A DNA stretch of 33,603 bases from Rhizobium sp. Q54 (GTDB lineage Bacteria; Pseudomonadota; Alphaproteobacteria; Rhizobiales; Beijerinckiaceae), in NCBI GenBank assembly GCA_945878875.1, contig CAMCUC010000028.1, forward strand, positions 1 to 33,603. Reading direction: 5' to 3'. A program made the translations under genes and the position numbers. Below the pieces are notes generated by a model, which was not told the DNA's origin, made no database searches, and saw only the letters and a list, made by a program, of their open reading frames with translations. Below, one piece after another: positions 1 to 6,622 of the stretch; position 1 is the stretch's first letter; every line of letters starts with the position of its first letter.

Positions 1-331
1 GATGAAGGACATACGCCGTGCGACCCGACGGCATTTTTCAGCGGAAGATAAAATCCGCATTGTGCTGGACGGCCTGCGCGGCGAAGACAGCATCGCTGAG
101 ATTTGCCGCAAGGAAGGGATTGCACAGAGCCTGTTTTACACCTGGTCCAAGGAGTTCATGGAAGCCGGCAAGCGCCGCCTGGCGGGCGATACCGCGCGCG
201 CCGCCACCACCGATGAGGTCAAGGATCTGCGCCGTGAAGCTAGCGCGTTGAAGGAATGCGTCGCCGATCTGACGCTGGAAAACCGTCTGCTTAAAAAAGC
301 ATGATCGCGGATGGGGACGAAGAGGCATTGT
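1..331 (+). mobile_element. Truncated IS3-family insertion sequence (orfA end only)
   Basis: The left edge carries the orfA portion of an IS3-family element. No OrfB (DDE integrase domain) can be read downstream in any frame, and sequence after about position 330 no longer resembles an IS. The element is therefore a remnant broken by deletion or recombination. Its left end and terminal inverted repeat lie outside the window, so the point of truncation is approximate. It sits in a gene-poor strip together with a phage-type gene. Confidence 0.7.
2..304 (+). CDS. IS3-family transposase OrfA (HTH_Tnp_1), remnant
   Basis: This 100-residue protein resembles the DNA-binding OrfA of IS3-family elements. 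An N-terminal helix-turn-helix (about residues 10-55, around FSAEDKIRIVLDGLRGE and GIAQSLFYTWSKEF) is followed by a leucine-rich coiled coil ending in LTLENRLLKK. In the relatives I recall, OrfA continues as KKSMIADG. Here a run of six A (293-298) puts a stop right after KKA, while the -1 frame reads KSMIADGDEE. Either one A has been lost or this is the A-run where IS3 elements shift frame. OrfB is absent, so the element cannot move by itself. The ATG at position 2 is the first visible start; a start further upstream would be outside the window. Confidence 0.75.
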   Translation: MKDIRRATRRHFSAEDKIRIVLDGLRGEDSIAEICRKEGIAQSLFYTWSKEFMEAGKRRLAGDTARAATTDEVKDLRREASALKECVADLTLENRLLKKA

Positions 332-959
332 GTTCAGGCGAACCCTCAAACCGTCATTTCAAGAAACGTAGCGCCTACAACAGCTCCACAACTCGCCGCT
401 TAGCCTCGTCTGAGCCCTCTATTTACCGCTATGTTGTCCCAAGCGCCGAGTGACCAGTAAGAAGCTGAACGTCCTTCAAGCTACCGCCTACGGTAGAGAT
501 TCACCTAGCCCAAAGTGTAATTGCTGTTCGACGCCCAGAGTGACTACTCGCTCCGCTGAAGCCGAGCGCACGATACCACCCAGCGAACTTGTTCACTAAA
601 GCATAGCGGGAGGTGCCTTGTGAACGCTCTGTGGTGATCACAAAGGGACTGGAACAGGAGTTAGCTTCGGTATCCGTTGGTCATCTTTCGCTGGATCAAG
701 CAGGGCCACAGCTTTCGCTCCGGGCCGTTATTGGTGGCTTTCACCTCGCAGGGATAATTGTAAAAGGTCAGGAGCTGGGCTCGCGCCCGCGCTATTTTGG
801 GTTCGATCCACTGGGCAGATGGCTTCTAAACCGCCGCACTAACATGCTCTTACGAGACCGGCAAGAATTGAGGGCATGTCGGTTCCATAGGTTTAGAGGC
901 ATTTAAAATGAGCCTAGATTATGCTATTATTTCGGCGGTGAAACATACTGGGTTCGGCC
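305..959. other. Gene-poor stretch between IS remnant and phage-type gene
   Basis: About 655 bases with no gene I can support. The longest plausible frame is on plus at 613-906 (GTG start, 97 residues). It has a purine-rich GGGAGG just before the GTG but matches no family I know and has unremarkable composition. Base composition is lower in GC than the core genes to the right. I see no tRNA, no obvious inverted repeats and no recognisable integrase fragment. It is best read as decayed accessory DNA. Confidence 0.4.
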
Positions 960-1466
960 ATGCCAAAGCACAGCCTCGCACGCCAATCCTCATCGGATTT
1001 AGCAAGTCCGGAACGGCCTGTTGGGAGGCCGACGCTCTATCGCCGTGAGCTGTGCGATCAGATAATTGCGGCTATGGGCGAGGGTCTGTCTGCTGATGCG
1101 GCTGCTGCAAAGATTGGCATCTCAGTGCGCTCCCTCTATCACTGGCAACACGAACATCCTGAGTTTTTGCAGGCCATTTATGAAAGCCGTATCCGCGCCT
1201 TGCTGTGGTGGGAGGAACGCGCTCTAGCCATGGCTCATGGTAAGCCCGGAAGTGCGCAAATCGTGTCCTTGGGCCTTCGTAATCGATCTAGGGCAGCATC
1301 TGGCTGGGTAGACACCAACAAGGTCGAGCTGTCTGGACCTAATGGTAGTCCCGTGCAGCACGAAGTCGGGACGAGCTTTGATTTGAAGGCTCTGTCCGAC
1401 GGCGAGCTGGCGTTGTTTGAGGAACTGCTGGTCAAGACACTTCCAAATATCGAAAGCCGGATGTGA
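960..1466 (+). CDS. Phage terminase small-subunit-like protein (HTH)
   Basis: This 168-residue protein looks like the small terminase subunits and related helix-turn-helix proteins of tailed phages, which recognise phage DNA for packaging. After a polar N-terminus it has VGRPTLYRRELCDQIIAAM and then a predicted HTH (about residues 40-75: GLSADAAAAKIGISVRSLYHW, followed by HPEF), the usual layout of this family. The middle part (WWEERALAMA, then GLRNRSRAASGW) also fits small terminase proteins. No large terminase, portal or capsid gene follows, so this is an isolated phage relic or a satellite-type gene. The ATG at 960 is the natural start; the ribosome site before it is weak. It lies between an IS remnant and a tRNA, typical of an island edge. 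Confidence 0.6.
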   Translation: MPKHSLARQSSSDLASPERPVGRPTLYRRELCDQIIAAMGEGLSADAAAAKIGISVRSLYHWQHEHPEFLQAIYESRIRALLWWEERALAMAHGKPGSAQIVSLGLRNRSRAASGWVDTNKVELSGPNGSPVQHEVGTSFDLKALSDGELALFEELLVKTLPNIESRM

Positions 1467-1713
1467 GATCCTGCCATGCTTGAAACAACAAAGCGCAACC
1501 TGGTTGGTTTTCAATAAGGCCAGTCTAGAAATCACAGACCTCCTGGATATTGCCCTACACGAAGGGGAAGATCCGATCACCGCGATTATTTATGCGATAT
1601 GCTCGCGCTGGCCGGATGTGAATAGCAATGAGACTATCTTGGCTCGGATGAACGAGTGGGTTTGTGATCTAGCGCGGCAGCAGAAGCCAATCTGGTGTCG
1701 GGAGAAGAAGTGA
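1417..1713 (+). CDS. Small hypothetical protein next to the TerS-like gene
   Basis: An open frame of up to 98 residues that overlaps the end of the TerS-like gene if the ATG at 1417 is used. A TTG at 1504 would give a non-overlapping protein of about 70 residues. The part after 1504 (around ITDLLDIALHEGEDPITAI and WPDVNSNETILARMNEWV) has the look of a genuine helical protein, while the first 29 residues look like out-of-frame TerS sequence. I do not recognise a family. It could be a small phage-associated protein. The gene is supported only by its position and plausible composition. Confidence 0.3.
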   Translation: MRNCWSRHFQISKAGCEILPCLKQQSATWLVFNKASLEITDLLDIALHEGEDPITAIIYAICSRWPDVNSNETILARMNEWVCDLARQQKPIWCREKK

Positions 1714-1854
1714 GACCTACTGGGTCAGGGCATCCGACTGATGGTCTATTCGCTGTTGTCCGCCTTAATCCGCGTCAGAAGTGTATACTTGTGCGCATAT
1801 CATTCGATCCGTAAAATAAAATTTCATTATTAATCAGTACTTTATAGAATAAAA

Positions 1855-1931
1855 TGGTCGGAGTGAGAGGATTCGAACCTCCGACCCCCTGCTCCCGAAG
1901 CAGGTGCGCTACCAGGCTGCGCTACACTCCG
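1855..1931 (-). tRNA. tRNA-Pro (anticodon CGG)
   Basis: Read on the minus strand, the gene starts CGGAGTGTAGCGCAGCCTGG at 1931 and ends with an encoded CCA at 1857-1855. The anticodon arm is CCTGC-TTCGGGA-GCAGG, giving anticodon CGG for proline. The acceptor stem CGGAGTG pairs with CACTCCG, and the T-loop shows GGTTCGAATCC. The length is 77 bases. The 3' end faces the IS/phage strip at lower coordinates, which is the usual orientation when an island has integrated into a tRNA 3' end. Confidence 0.95.
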
Positions 1932-2082
1932 AACCACCCGTAGCGCCAGACGCGTATCGCCAGAGCGATGCGAACCTGCGACATGCGGGAAGGCCGCCTT
2001 ATAGCGAGGCGCATGGCCGCCGACAAGCGCAAAACGGCACTGGCGCGATTATCTATTTTTAACGCAAACCCACCCCGCCGAG

Positions 2083-2111
2083 TTGCAGCCGGAGCGGTCT
2101 GCCTCTATGTT
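2083..2111 (+). promoter_or_regulatory. Candidate sigma-70-type promoter of tRNA-Gln
   Basis: TTGCAG (2083-2088) and TATGTT (2106-2111) are separated by exactly 17 bases. The -10 box ends 11 bases before the mature 5' end of tRNA-Gln, which would leave a leader of only a few bases. The hexamers match consensus at 3 of 6 and 4 of 6 positions, so support comes mainly from spacing and position. Confidence 0.4.
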
Positions 2112-2122
2112 CCGCGCGCTAT

Positions 2123-2197
2123 TGGGGCGTCGCCAAGCGGTAAGGCAGTGGATTTTGATTCCACCATGCGGAGGTTCGAATCCTCCCGCCCCAGCCA
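2123..2197 (+). tRNA. tRNA-Gln (anticodon TTG)
   Basis: The gene begins TGGGGCGTCGCCAAGCGGTA and ends CGCCCCA-G-CCA, with CCA encoded at 2195-2197. The anticodon arm GTGGA-TTTTGAT-TCCAC places anticodon TTG in the loop. The T-arm contains GGTTCGAATCC. The acceptor stem TGGGGCG pairs with CGCCCCA. The gene is divergent from tRNA-Pro, with about 190 bases between them that must hold both promoters. Confidence 0.95.
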
Positions 2198-2495
2198 ATC
2201 AGCGTTTTGTAGTTTGAGACGATGAAGCAGCGTTGCTGCGAGGCGAGGCCGCGCACAAGCCGCTCGCCATATCCAAGCGGCTCTCGTTATATGTGCCGTC
2301 ATGGACGGGCTTGATCCCTCCATCCAAACGCCGATGCCGGTAAGGCCAAGCGGGGCTCCTTCAAACGGGGCTCACTCAAGACCTCGTTAACCATTGAGCC
2401 CCCTATCCCCGAAACGCGTGGAACCGCCCTTCATGCGATCTTCTTGTATGTGCTGCGACGCCGGGAACCAGCGTCAGTCTGCGTAGGAGCCGTGC
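2198..2495. other. Intergenic region between tRNA-Gln and the FGE gene
   Basis: I see no gene here. The open frame on minus around 2105-2323 is produced by reading through the tRNA and is discounted. A GGAG at 2485-2490 serves as ribosome site for the next gene. No clear terminator or promoter stands out. Confidence 0.4.
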
Positions 2496-3479
2496 ATGAG
2501 CGTTATCAGCGTTCACGACGTACGAGGGCGCGAAGATCCGCCCGCCACATCAGGCATGGTGTATGTCGCGGGCGGCGCGTTCAAAATGGGCTCGGACAGC
2601 CATTATCCAGAAGAGGCGCCCGTTCATACTGTCGTTGTGGATGGCTTCTGGATCGACGCCGCTCCCGTGACCAACGCGCAGTTTCGCCGGTTCGTGCGCG
2701 CCGCCAGATATGTGACGCTGGCGGAAAAAGCCCCTCTCGCAAAGGATTATCCGGGCGCGCGGGCCGACATGCTGCGGGCAGGCTCGCTGGCGTTTACCCC
2801 GCCTGATCGCCCGGTTGATCTTGGGGACGTGCGCAATTGGTGGACATTCGCCTTCGGCGCCAATTGGCGCCATCCCTACGGCAAAGGCAGCTCGATCCGC
2901 GGGCTCGACGCGCACCCCGTGGTGCAGGTGGCTTATGAGGACGCTCTGGCCTATGCGCGTTGGGCGGGCAAAGGCCTTCCAACAGAGGCCGAATGGGAGT
3001 TTGCGGCGCGCGGCGGTTTGGATCAGGCGGAGTTTGCATGGGGCGACGAATTGCGTCCCGGCGACCAGTCGATGGCCAACACCTGGCAGGGGCTGTTTCC
3101 GCATCTGAATCTGGCGGCCGCCGGCGCGGTGCGAACCTCGCCTGTGGGCTCCTATCCACCCAATGCTTACGGCCTTTACGACATGATCGGCAACGTCTGG
3201 GAATGGACCAGCGATTGGTGGTCCAGCCGCCATGTGCAAGACGCGGTGAAATCTTGCTGCATACCCGCAAATCCACGCGGCGGCGCGCAGGCTGAAAGCT
3301 GCGACGCCCGCGCGCCCGCCATCATTCCACGAAAGGTGGTGAAGGGCGGCTCGCATTTGTGCGCCCCCAATTATTGCAGGCGCTATAGACCCGCCGCCCG
3401 TCACGCCCAGCCCATCGACACTTCGATGAGCCATGTCGGATTCCGTTGCGTGCTCCGGGAGCCAGGGGGCGCCAGATAA
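2496..3479 (+). CDS. Formylglycine-generating enzyme (FGE/SUMF1) family protein
   Basis: This 327-residue protein belongs to the FGE-sulfatase family. True members oxidise a sulfatase cysteine to formylglycine using oxygen and copper. The N-terminus has MVYVAGGAFKMGSD, followed by HTVVVDGFWIDAAPVTNAQF, then LPTEAEWEFAARGG and YDMIGNVWEWTSDWW, which are the standard family landmarks. The C-terminal active site reads KGGSHLCAPNYCRRYRPAAR, keeping both catalytic cysteines (Cys289 and Cys294) spaced as in human SUMF1. Many bacterial relatives (ergothioneine EgtB, EtrA-like proteins) lack this pair, so a true FGE is favoured. The ATG is preceded by GGAG. No sulfatase gene lies in this window. It converges on recQ, 69 bases away. 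The client could be an arylsulfatase or choline sulfatase elsewhere in the genome. Confidence 0.88.
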   Translation: MSVISVHDVRGREDPPATSGMVYVAGGAFKMGSDSHYPEEAPVHTVVVDGFWIDAAPVTNAQFRRFVRAARYVTLAEKAPLAKDYPGARADMLRAGSLAFTPPDRPVDLGDVRNWWTFAFGANWRHPYGKGSSIRGLDAHPVVQVAYEDALAYARWAGKGLPTEAEWEFAARGGLDQAEFAWGDELRPGDQSMANTWQGLFPHLNLAAAGAVRTSPVGSYPPNAYGLYDMIGNVWEWTSDWWSSRHVQDAVKSCCIPANPRGGAQAESCDARAPAIIPRKVVKGGSHLCAPNYCRRYRPAARHAQPIDTSMSHVGFRCVLREPGGAR

Positions 3480-3548
3480 TGGGTGCGTTTGGTTGCGCAG
3501 CCGTAAGGTGGGGCAGCCTCCAGAGCTGTCGCCATTGTCGGCCCTGCC

Positions 3549-5339
3549 TCACCCCACGTTCTGAATCACCCGCAAGAACAGCGCGCCAAATTCTTCGAGC
3601 TTGCGTGGACCGACGCCGTTGATCTGGGCCATCAGCTTCATTGTGCCCGGCCGCAGGCTCGCCATTTCCAGCAGCGTGGCGTCGGGAAAGATCACGTAGG
3701 CGGGCACTTCGCGTTCGCGCGCAAGTTCAAGTCGGCAAGCTTTGAGCGCAGTGAGAAGCGCCTGATCGCCAGCGGGAACCGCTGCTTTGGCGCCCTTGCG
3801 CGTTGAGCTTGAACGCTCCGATCTTGAGCTGGCGATGTCTGTGTCGACGATCTCGCGCAGCGCGAAGTTTTCTTCGCCCTCGATCACCGCGCGCCCGCGC
3901 CGGGTCAATTGCAGCGCGCCGTATTTCTGGATGTTGATCGACAGATAATTGCCCGCAACGGCCTGCCTGATAAACGCCTGCCAATAATCTTTGGGCTTGC
4001 CGGCGCCGCGACCATAGCTCTTCAGTTTTTCGTGTCCGCGCGTGATTATTTTTTGCCCGCCGGCGCCGCACAGAACGTCGATCACATGCACGGCGCCAAA
4101 CGCCTCGCCGGTGTCGGATATGGCGCAAAACAACATGCGCGCCTGCTGGCTGCCGTCGATCATCTTGGGCGGGCTCAGGCAATTATCGCAATTGCCGCAG
4201 GGTTCGCACTCTTCGTCGAAGTAAGACAGCAGCGCAGCGCGGCGACATTGCGCGGCGTCGCAATAGGCCAGCAACGCGTCGAGCCGTTTATGCTCGCGCA
4301 TTTTATGCGTCTCGTCAGCATCGTCGTTTTCGATGAACTGGCGACGCTGGCGCATGTCGGACAGATCGAACAAAAGCAGCGTTTCGGCTGGCAGGCCATC
4401 GCGCCCCGCGCGGCCTATTTCCTGATAATAGGCTTCCATGCTGCTGGGCAGATTCAAATGGCAGACATAGCGAATGTCGGGCTTGTCGATGCCCATGCCG
4501 AACGCAATCGTGGCCACCATTACAACAGCGGCCTCGGTCATGAAGCGGTTCTGGTTCGCGCGGCGCACGTCCGCTTCCTGCCCGGCATGATAGGCGATGG
4601 CGTTGACGCCCGAGCCGCGCAAAAACTCGGCAACCTCTTCGGTCGATTTGCGCGACAGGCAATAAACGATGCCCGCATCCTCGCGCTTGTCTTCCAGAAA
4701 CCTGAGAAGCTGCTTGCGCCAATCCGTCTTTGCAAGCGCCGACAACCGCAGGTTCGGGCGGTCAAACCCGTGCAGCAGAATTTTGCCCTTGCCGCGAAAC
4801 AGGCGCTGCACAATATCTTCGCGCGTGGCCTCGTCCGCCGTGGCCGTGAAGGCGGCGATCGCTGCGTTGGGAAAGCGCTCGCCCAGCGCCGATAATTGTT
4901 CGTATTCGGGACGAAAGCTGGCGCCCCATTTGGAAATGCAATGGGCCTCGTCCACGATGAGAAACGCCGGATCAAGCCGCTCCAGCGCCTCCAGCATGCG
5001 CGCCGTCATCAGGCGCTCTGGCGACAGATACAACAATCTGCACTGGCCCGAGGCCACCGAGCGCCAGTTCGCCACTTGTTCATCGCGCGACAGGCCCGAA
5101 TGCACGCAGGCCGCCGCCACGCCATTGGCGCGCAGGCCCGCCACCTGATCGTCCATCAGCGCGACAAGCGGGGAGACGATGACGGCCAGACGATCCGAAA
5201 CGAGCGCCGGAATTTGGTAGCACAGCGATTTGCCCGCGCCCGTGGGCATCACCACAAGCACGTTCTGGCGATCCAGAATCAGATCGACAATCTCCTCCTG
5301 ACCGGGACGAAATGCGCTGTAGCCGAATACATCGTGCAA
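3549..5339 (-). CDS. recQ: ATP-dependent DNA helicase RecQ
   Basis: This is a 3'-5' DNA helicase for recombination and replication-fork repair. It shows all RecQ parts in order: an N-terminal DVFGYSAFRPGQEE, Walker A MPTGAGKS (about residues 31-38), the DEAH box in VDEAHCISKWG (130-133), motif VI QEIGRAGRDG, a zinc-binding cysteine set (CDAAQCRRA through CEPCGNCDNC), a winged-helix region, and a C-terminal HRDC domain (about residues 520-590, around FPDATLLEMASLRPG). The length of 596 residues is normal. No ATG is available: the start used here is TTG at 5339. The frame stays open upstream to a stop at 5442-5444 and has only rare codons such as ATT (5354) as alternatives, so the true N-terminus may be up to about 30 residues longer. 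It is divergent from the nuclease-ATPase pair. Confidence 0.95.
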   Translation of the reverse strand: MHDVFGYSAFRPGQEEIVDLILDRQNVLVVMPTGAGKSLCYQIPALVSDRLAVIVSPLVALMDDQVAGLRANGVAAACVHSGLSRDEQVANWRSVASGQCRLLYLSPERLMTARMLEALERLDPAFLIVDEAHCISKWGASFRPEYEQLSALGERFPNAAIAAFTATADEATREDIVQRLFRGKGKILLHGFDRPNLRLSALAKTDWRKQLLRFLEDKREDAGIVYCLSRKSTEEVAEFLRGSGVNAIAYHAGQEADVRRANQNRFMTEAAVVMVATIAFGMGIDKPDIRYVCHLNLPSSMEAYYQEIGRAGRDGLPAETLLLFDLSDMRQRRQFIENDDADETHKMREHKRLDALLAYCDAAQCRRAALLSYFDEECEPCGNCDNCLSPPKMIDGSQQARMLFCAISDTGEAFGAVHVIDVLCGAGGQKIITRGHEKLKSYGRGAGKPKDYWQAFIRQAVAGNYLSINIQKYGALQLTRRGRAVIEGEENFALREIVDTDIASSRSERSSSTRKGAKAAVPAGDQALLTALKACRLELAREREVPAYVIFPDATLLEMASLRPGTMKLMAQINGVGPRKLEEFGALFLRVIQNVG

Positions 5340-5482
5340 AACATGCGCGGCAATGGACTGATCAGCGACGGGCTTGGCGGCGGCGGAGATGGATATGACG
5401 AAGATTCCTTTGACGACTTGATCGCGTCTATAGCCTGCGAATCAGCTAATGGTAATTAACCTTTTACCGCTGCGGGGCGTCG

Positions 5483-6622
5483 ATGCGATTTATTCACACG
5501 GCTGACTGGCAAATCGGCAAGTCTTTCCGCCGCTATGGCGTGCGCGAAGACGAGCTGAAACGGGCCCGGCTCCACGCCATTGGGGCCATTGGCGCGCTGG
5601 CCATGCGCGAAAATGCTCCTTTTGTTCTGGTGGCGGGGGACGTCTACGATCATTTTGCGCCCTCGCAAATCACCGCCAACGAGCCGCTGGAGCGCATGCG
5701 CGCTTATCCCGGCGTGACGTGGCTGCTGTTGCCGGGCAACCACGATCCCCATCGCCCGGACGCGATCTGGGACCGGCTGATGCGCGGGGGCCTGCCGGGC
5801 AACGTGAGGCCGATGTTGACCGATGAAATGGTTGAACTGGCGCCCGGCGTATGCCTGCTGCCTGCGCCCTTGCTGCGCAATTCGGAAACTGCCGATCTCA
5901 CCGCGTGGATGGATGGCGCGACAACGCCGCCGGGCGCCGTTCGCATTGGCCTGGCTCACGGTTCAATCACCGGCTTCAGCGACGAGCAGGCGCAAAGCAA
6001 TCCGATTGACCCGGCGCGCGCAAAGTCTGCGGGGCTGGCCTATCTGGCGCTTGGCGATTGGCATCGCACGATGAAAATCAACGAGCGCACATGGTATTCG
6101 GGCACGCCCGAGCCTGATCGGGCGGGCGGACAAAAGATCGGCCAGGCGCTTCTGGTGGACGTAGCGTCGCCGGACGCTACGCCGAACGTCACGCCTATGG
6201 ATGTCGGAAAATATCGCTGGGAGAGCCGCGAAATGGATTTGCGCGGCGCCGACCCAGCCGATTTCGAGACGAGCCTGCGCGCCCTGCCCGATCTGCACCA
6301 CACGCTGTTGCGGCTGACGTGCACGGGCGTGTTGCCGCTGGCTGCGCGCGCTGACCTCGAGCGCAGATTAATGGCGCTGCAAGCGGCTTTCTTTCATCTT
6401 GAGACCGATCTGGACTCGCTTGCCGCCCAGCCCAGCGACGAGGATCTTGAGACGCTGGATTTTGACGGCGTGCTGCGCAAGAGCGCGGACTTGTTGCGCG
6501 CGCAAGCAAGCGACGTTAATCTGGACGCCGCCGGGAGACGCATCGCCAATGACGCGTTGATCGAATTGTTTCTCATCAGCCAGAACATGCGCAAAACCGC
6601 GCCCGCGGGAGAGGCGTCATGA
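5483..6622 (+). CDS. DNA repair exonuclease, SbcD/YhaO-type metallophosphoesterase
   Basis: This 379-residue calcineurin-like phosphoesterase would act as the nuclease partner of the large ATPase encoded next. Metal-binding motifs are visible in order: HTADWQIG (residues 4-11), LVAGDVYDHF, LLPGNHDPH, GLAHGS and LALGDWHR. The first motif is DWQ instead of the DxH of SbcD/Mre11; I recall this Q as normal in the bacterial subfamily annotated DNA repair exonuclease, so it is probably not damage. The C-terminal third is helical and likely docks on the ATPase. The stop codon overlaps the next ATG (ATGA), indicating translational coupling. YhaO is the closest named relative; a role in double-strand-break end processing is inferred from the family. 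Confidence 0.85.
   Translation: MRFIHTADWQIGKSFRRYGVREDELKRARLHAIGAIGALAMRENAPFVLVAGDVYDHFAPSQITANEPLERMRAYPGVTWLLLPGNHDPHRPDAIWDRLMRGGLPGNVRPMLTDEMVELAPGVCLLPAPLLRNSETADLTAWMDGATTPPGAVRIGLAHGSITGFSDEQAQSNPIDPARAKSAGLAYLALGDWHRTMKINERTWYSGTPEPDRAGGQKIGQALLVDVASPDATPNVTPMDVGKYRWESREMDLRGADPADFETSLRALPDLHHTLLRLTCTGVLPLAARADLERRLMALQAAFFHLETDLDSLAAQPSDEDLETLDFDGVLRKSADLLRAQASDVNLDAAGRRIANDALIELFLISQNMRKTAPAGEAS

Noticed and set aside
613..906. A 97-codon frame with a purine-rich upstream site
   Set aside because: No family resemblance and a non-ATG start; left as possible decayed DNA within the gene-poor strip.
2105..2323. An open frame on minus covering tRNA-Gln
   Set aside because: It reads through the tRNA in antisense; the tRNA structure is certain.
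2550..3434. A 294-codon open frame on minus across the FGE gene
   Set aside because: It is antisense to a gene with conserved catalytic residues; it shows no domain and no ribosome site.
3909..4895. A 328-codon open frame on plus across recQ
   Set aside because: It lies fully within recQ, has no recognisable motif, and recQ has every helicase motif.
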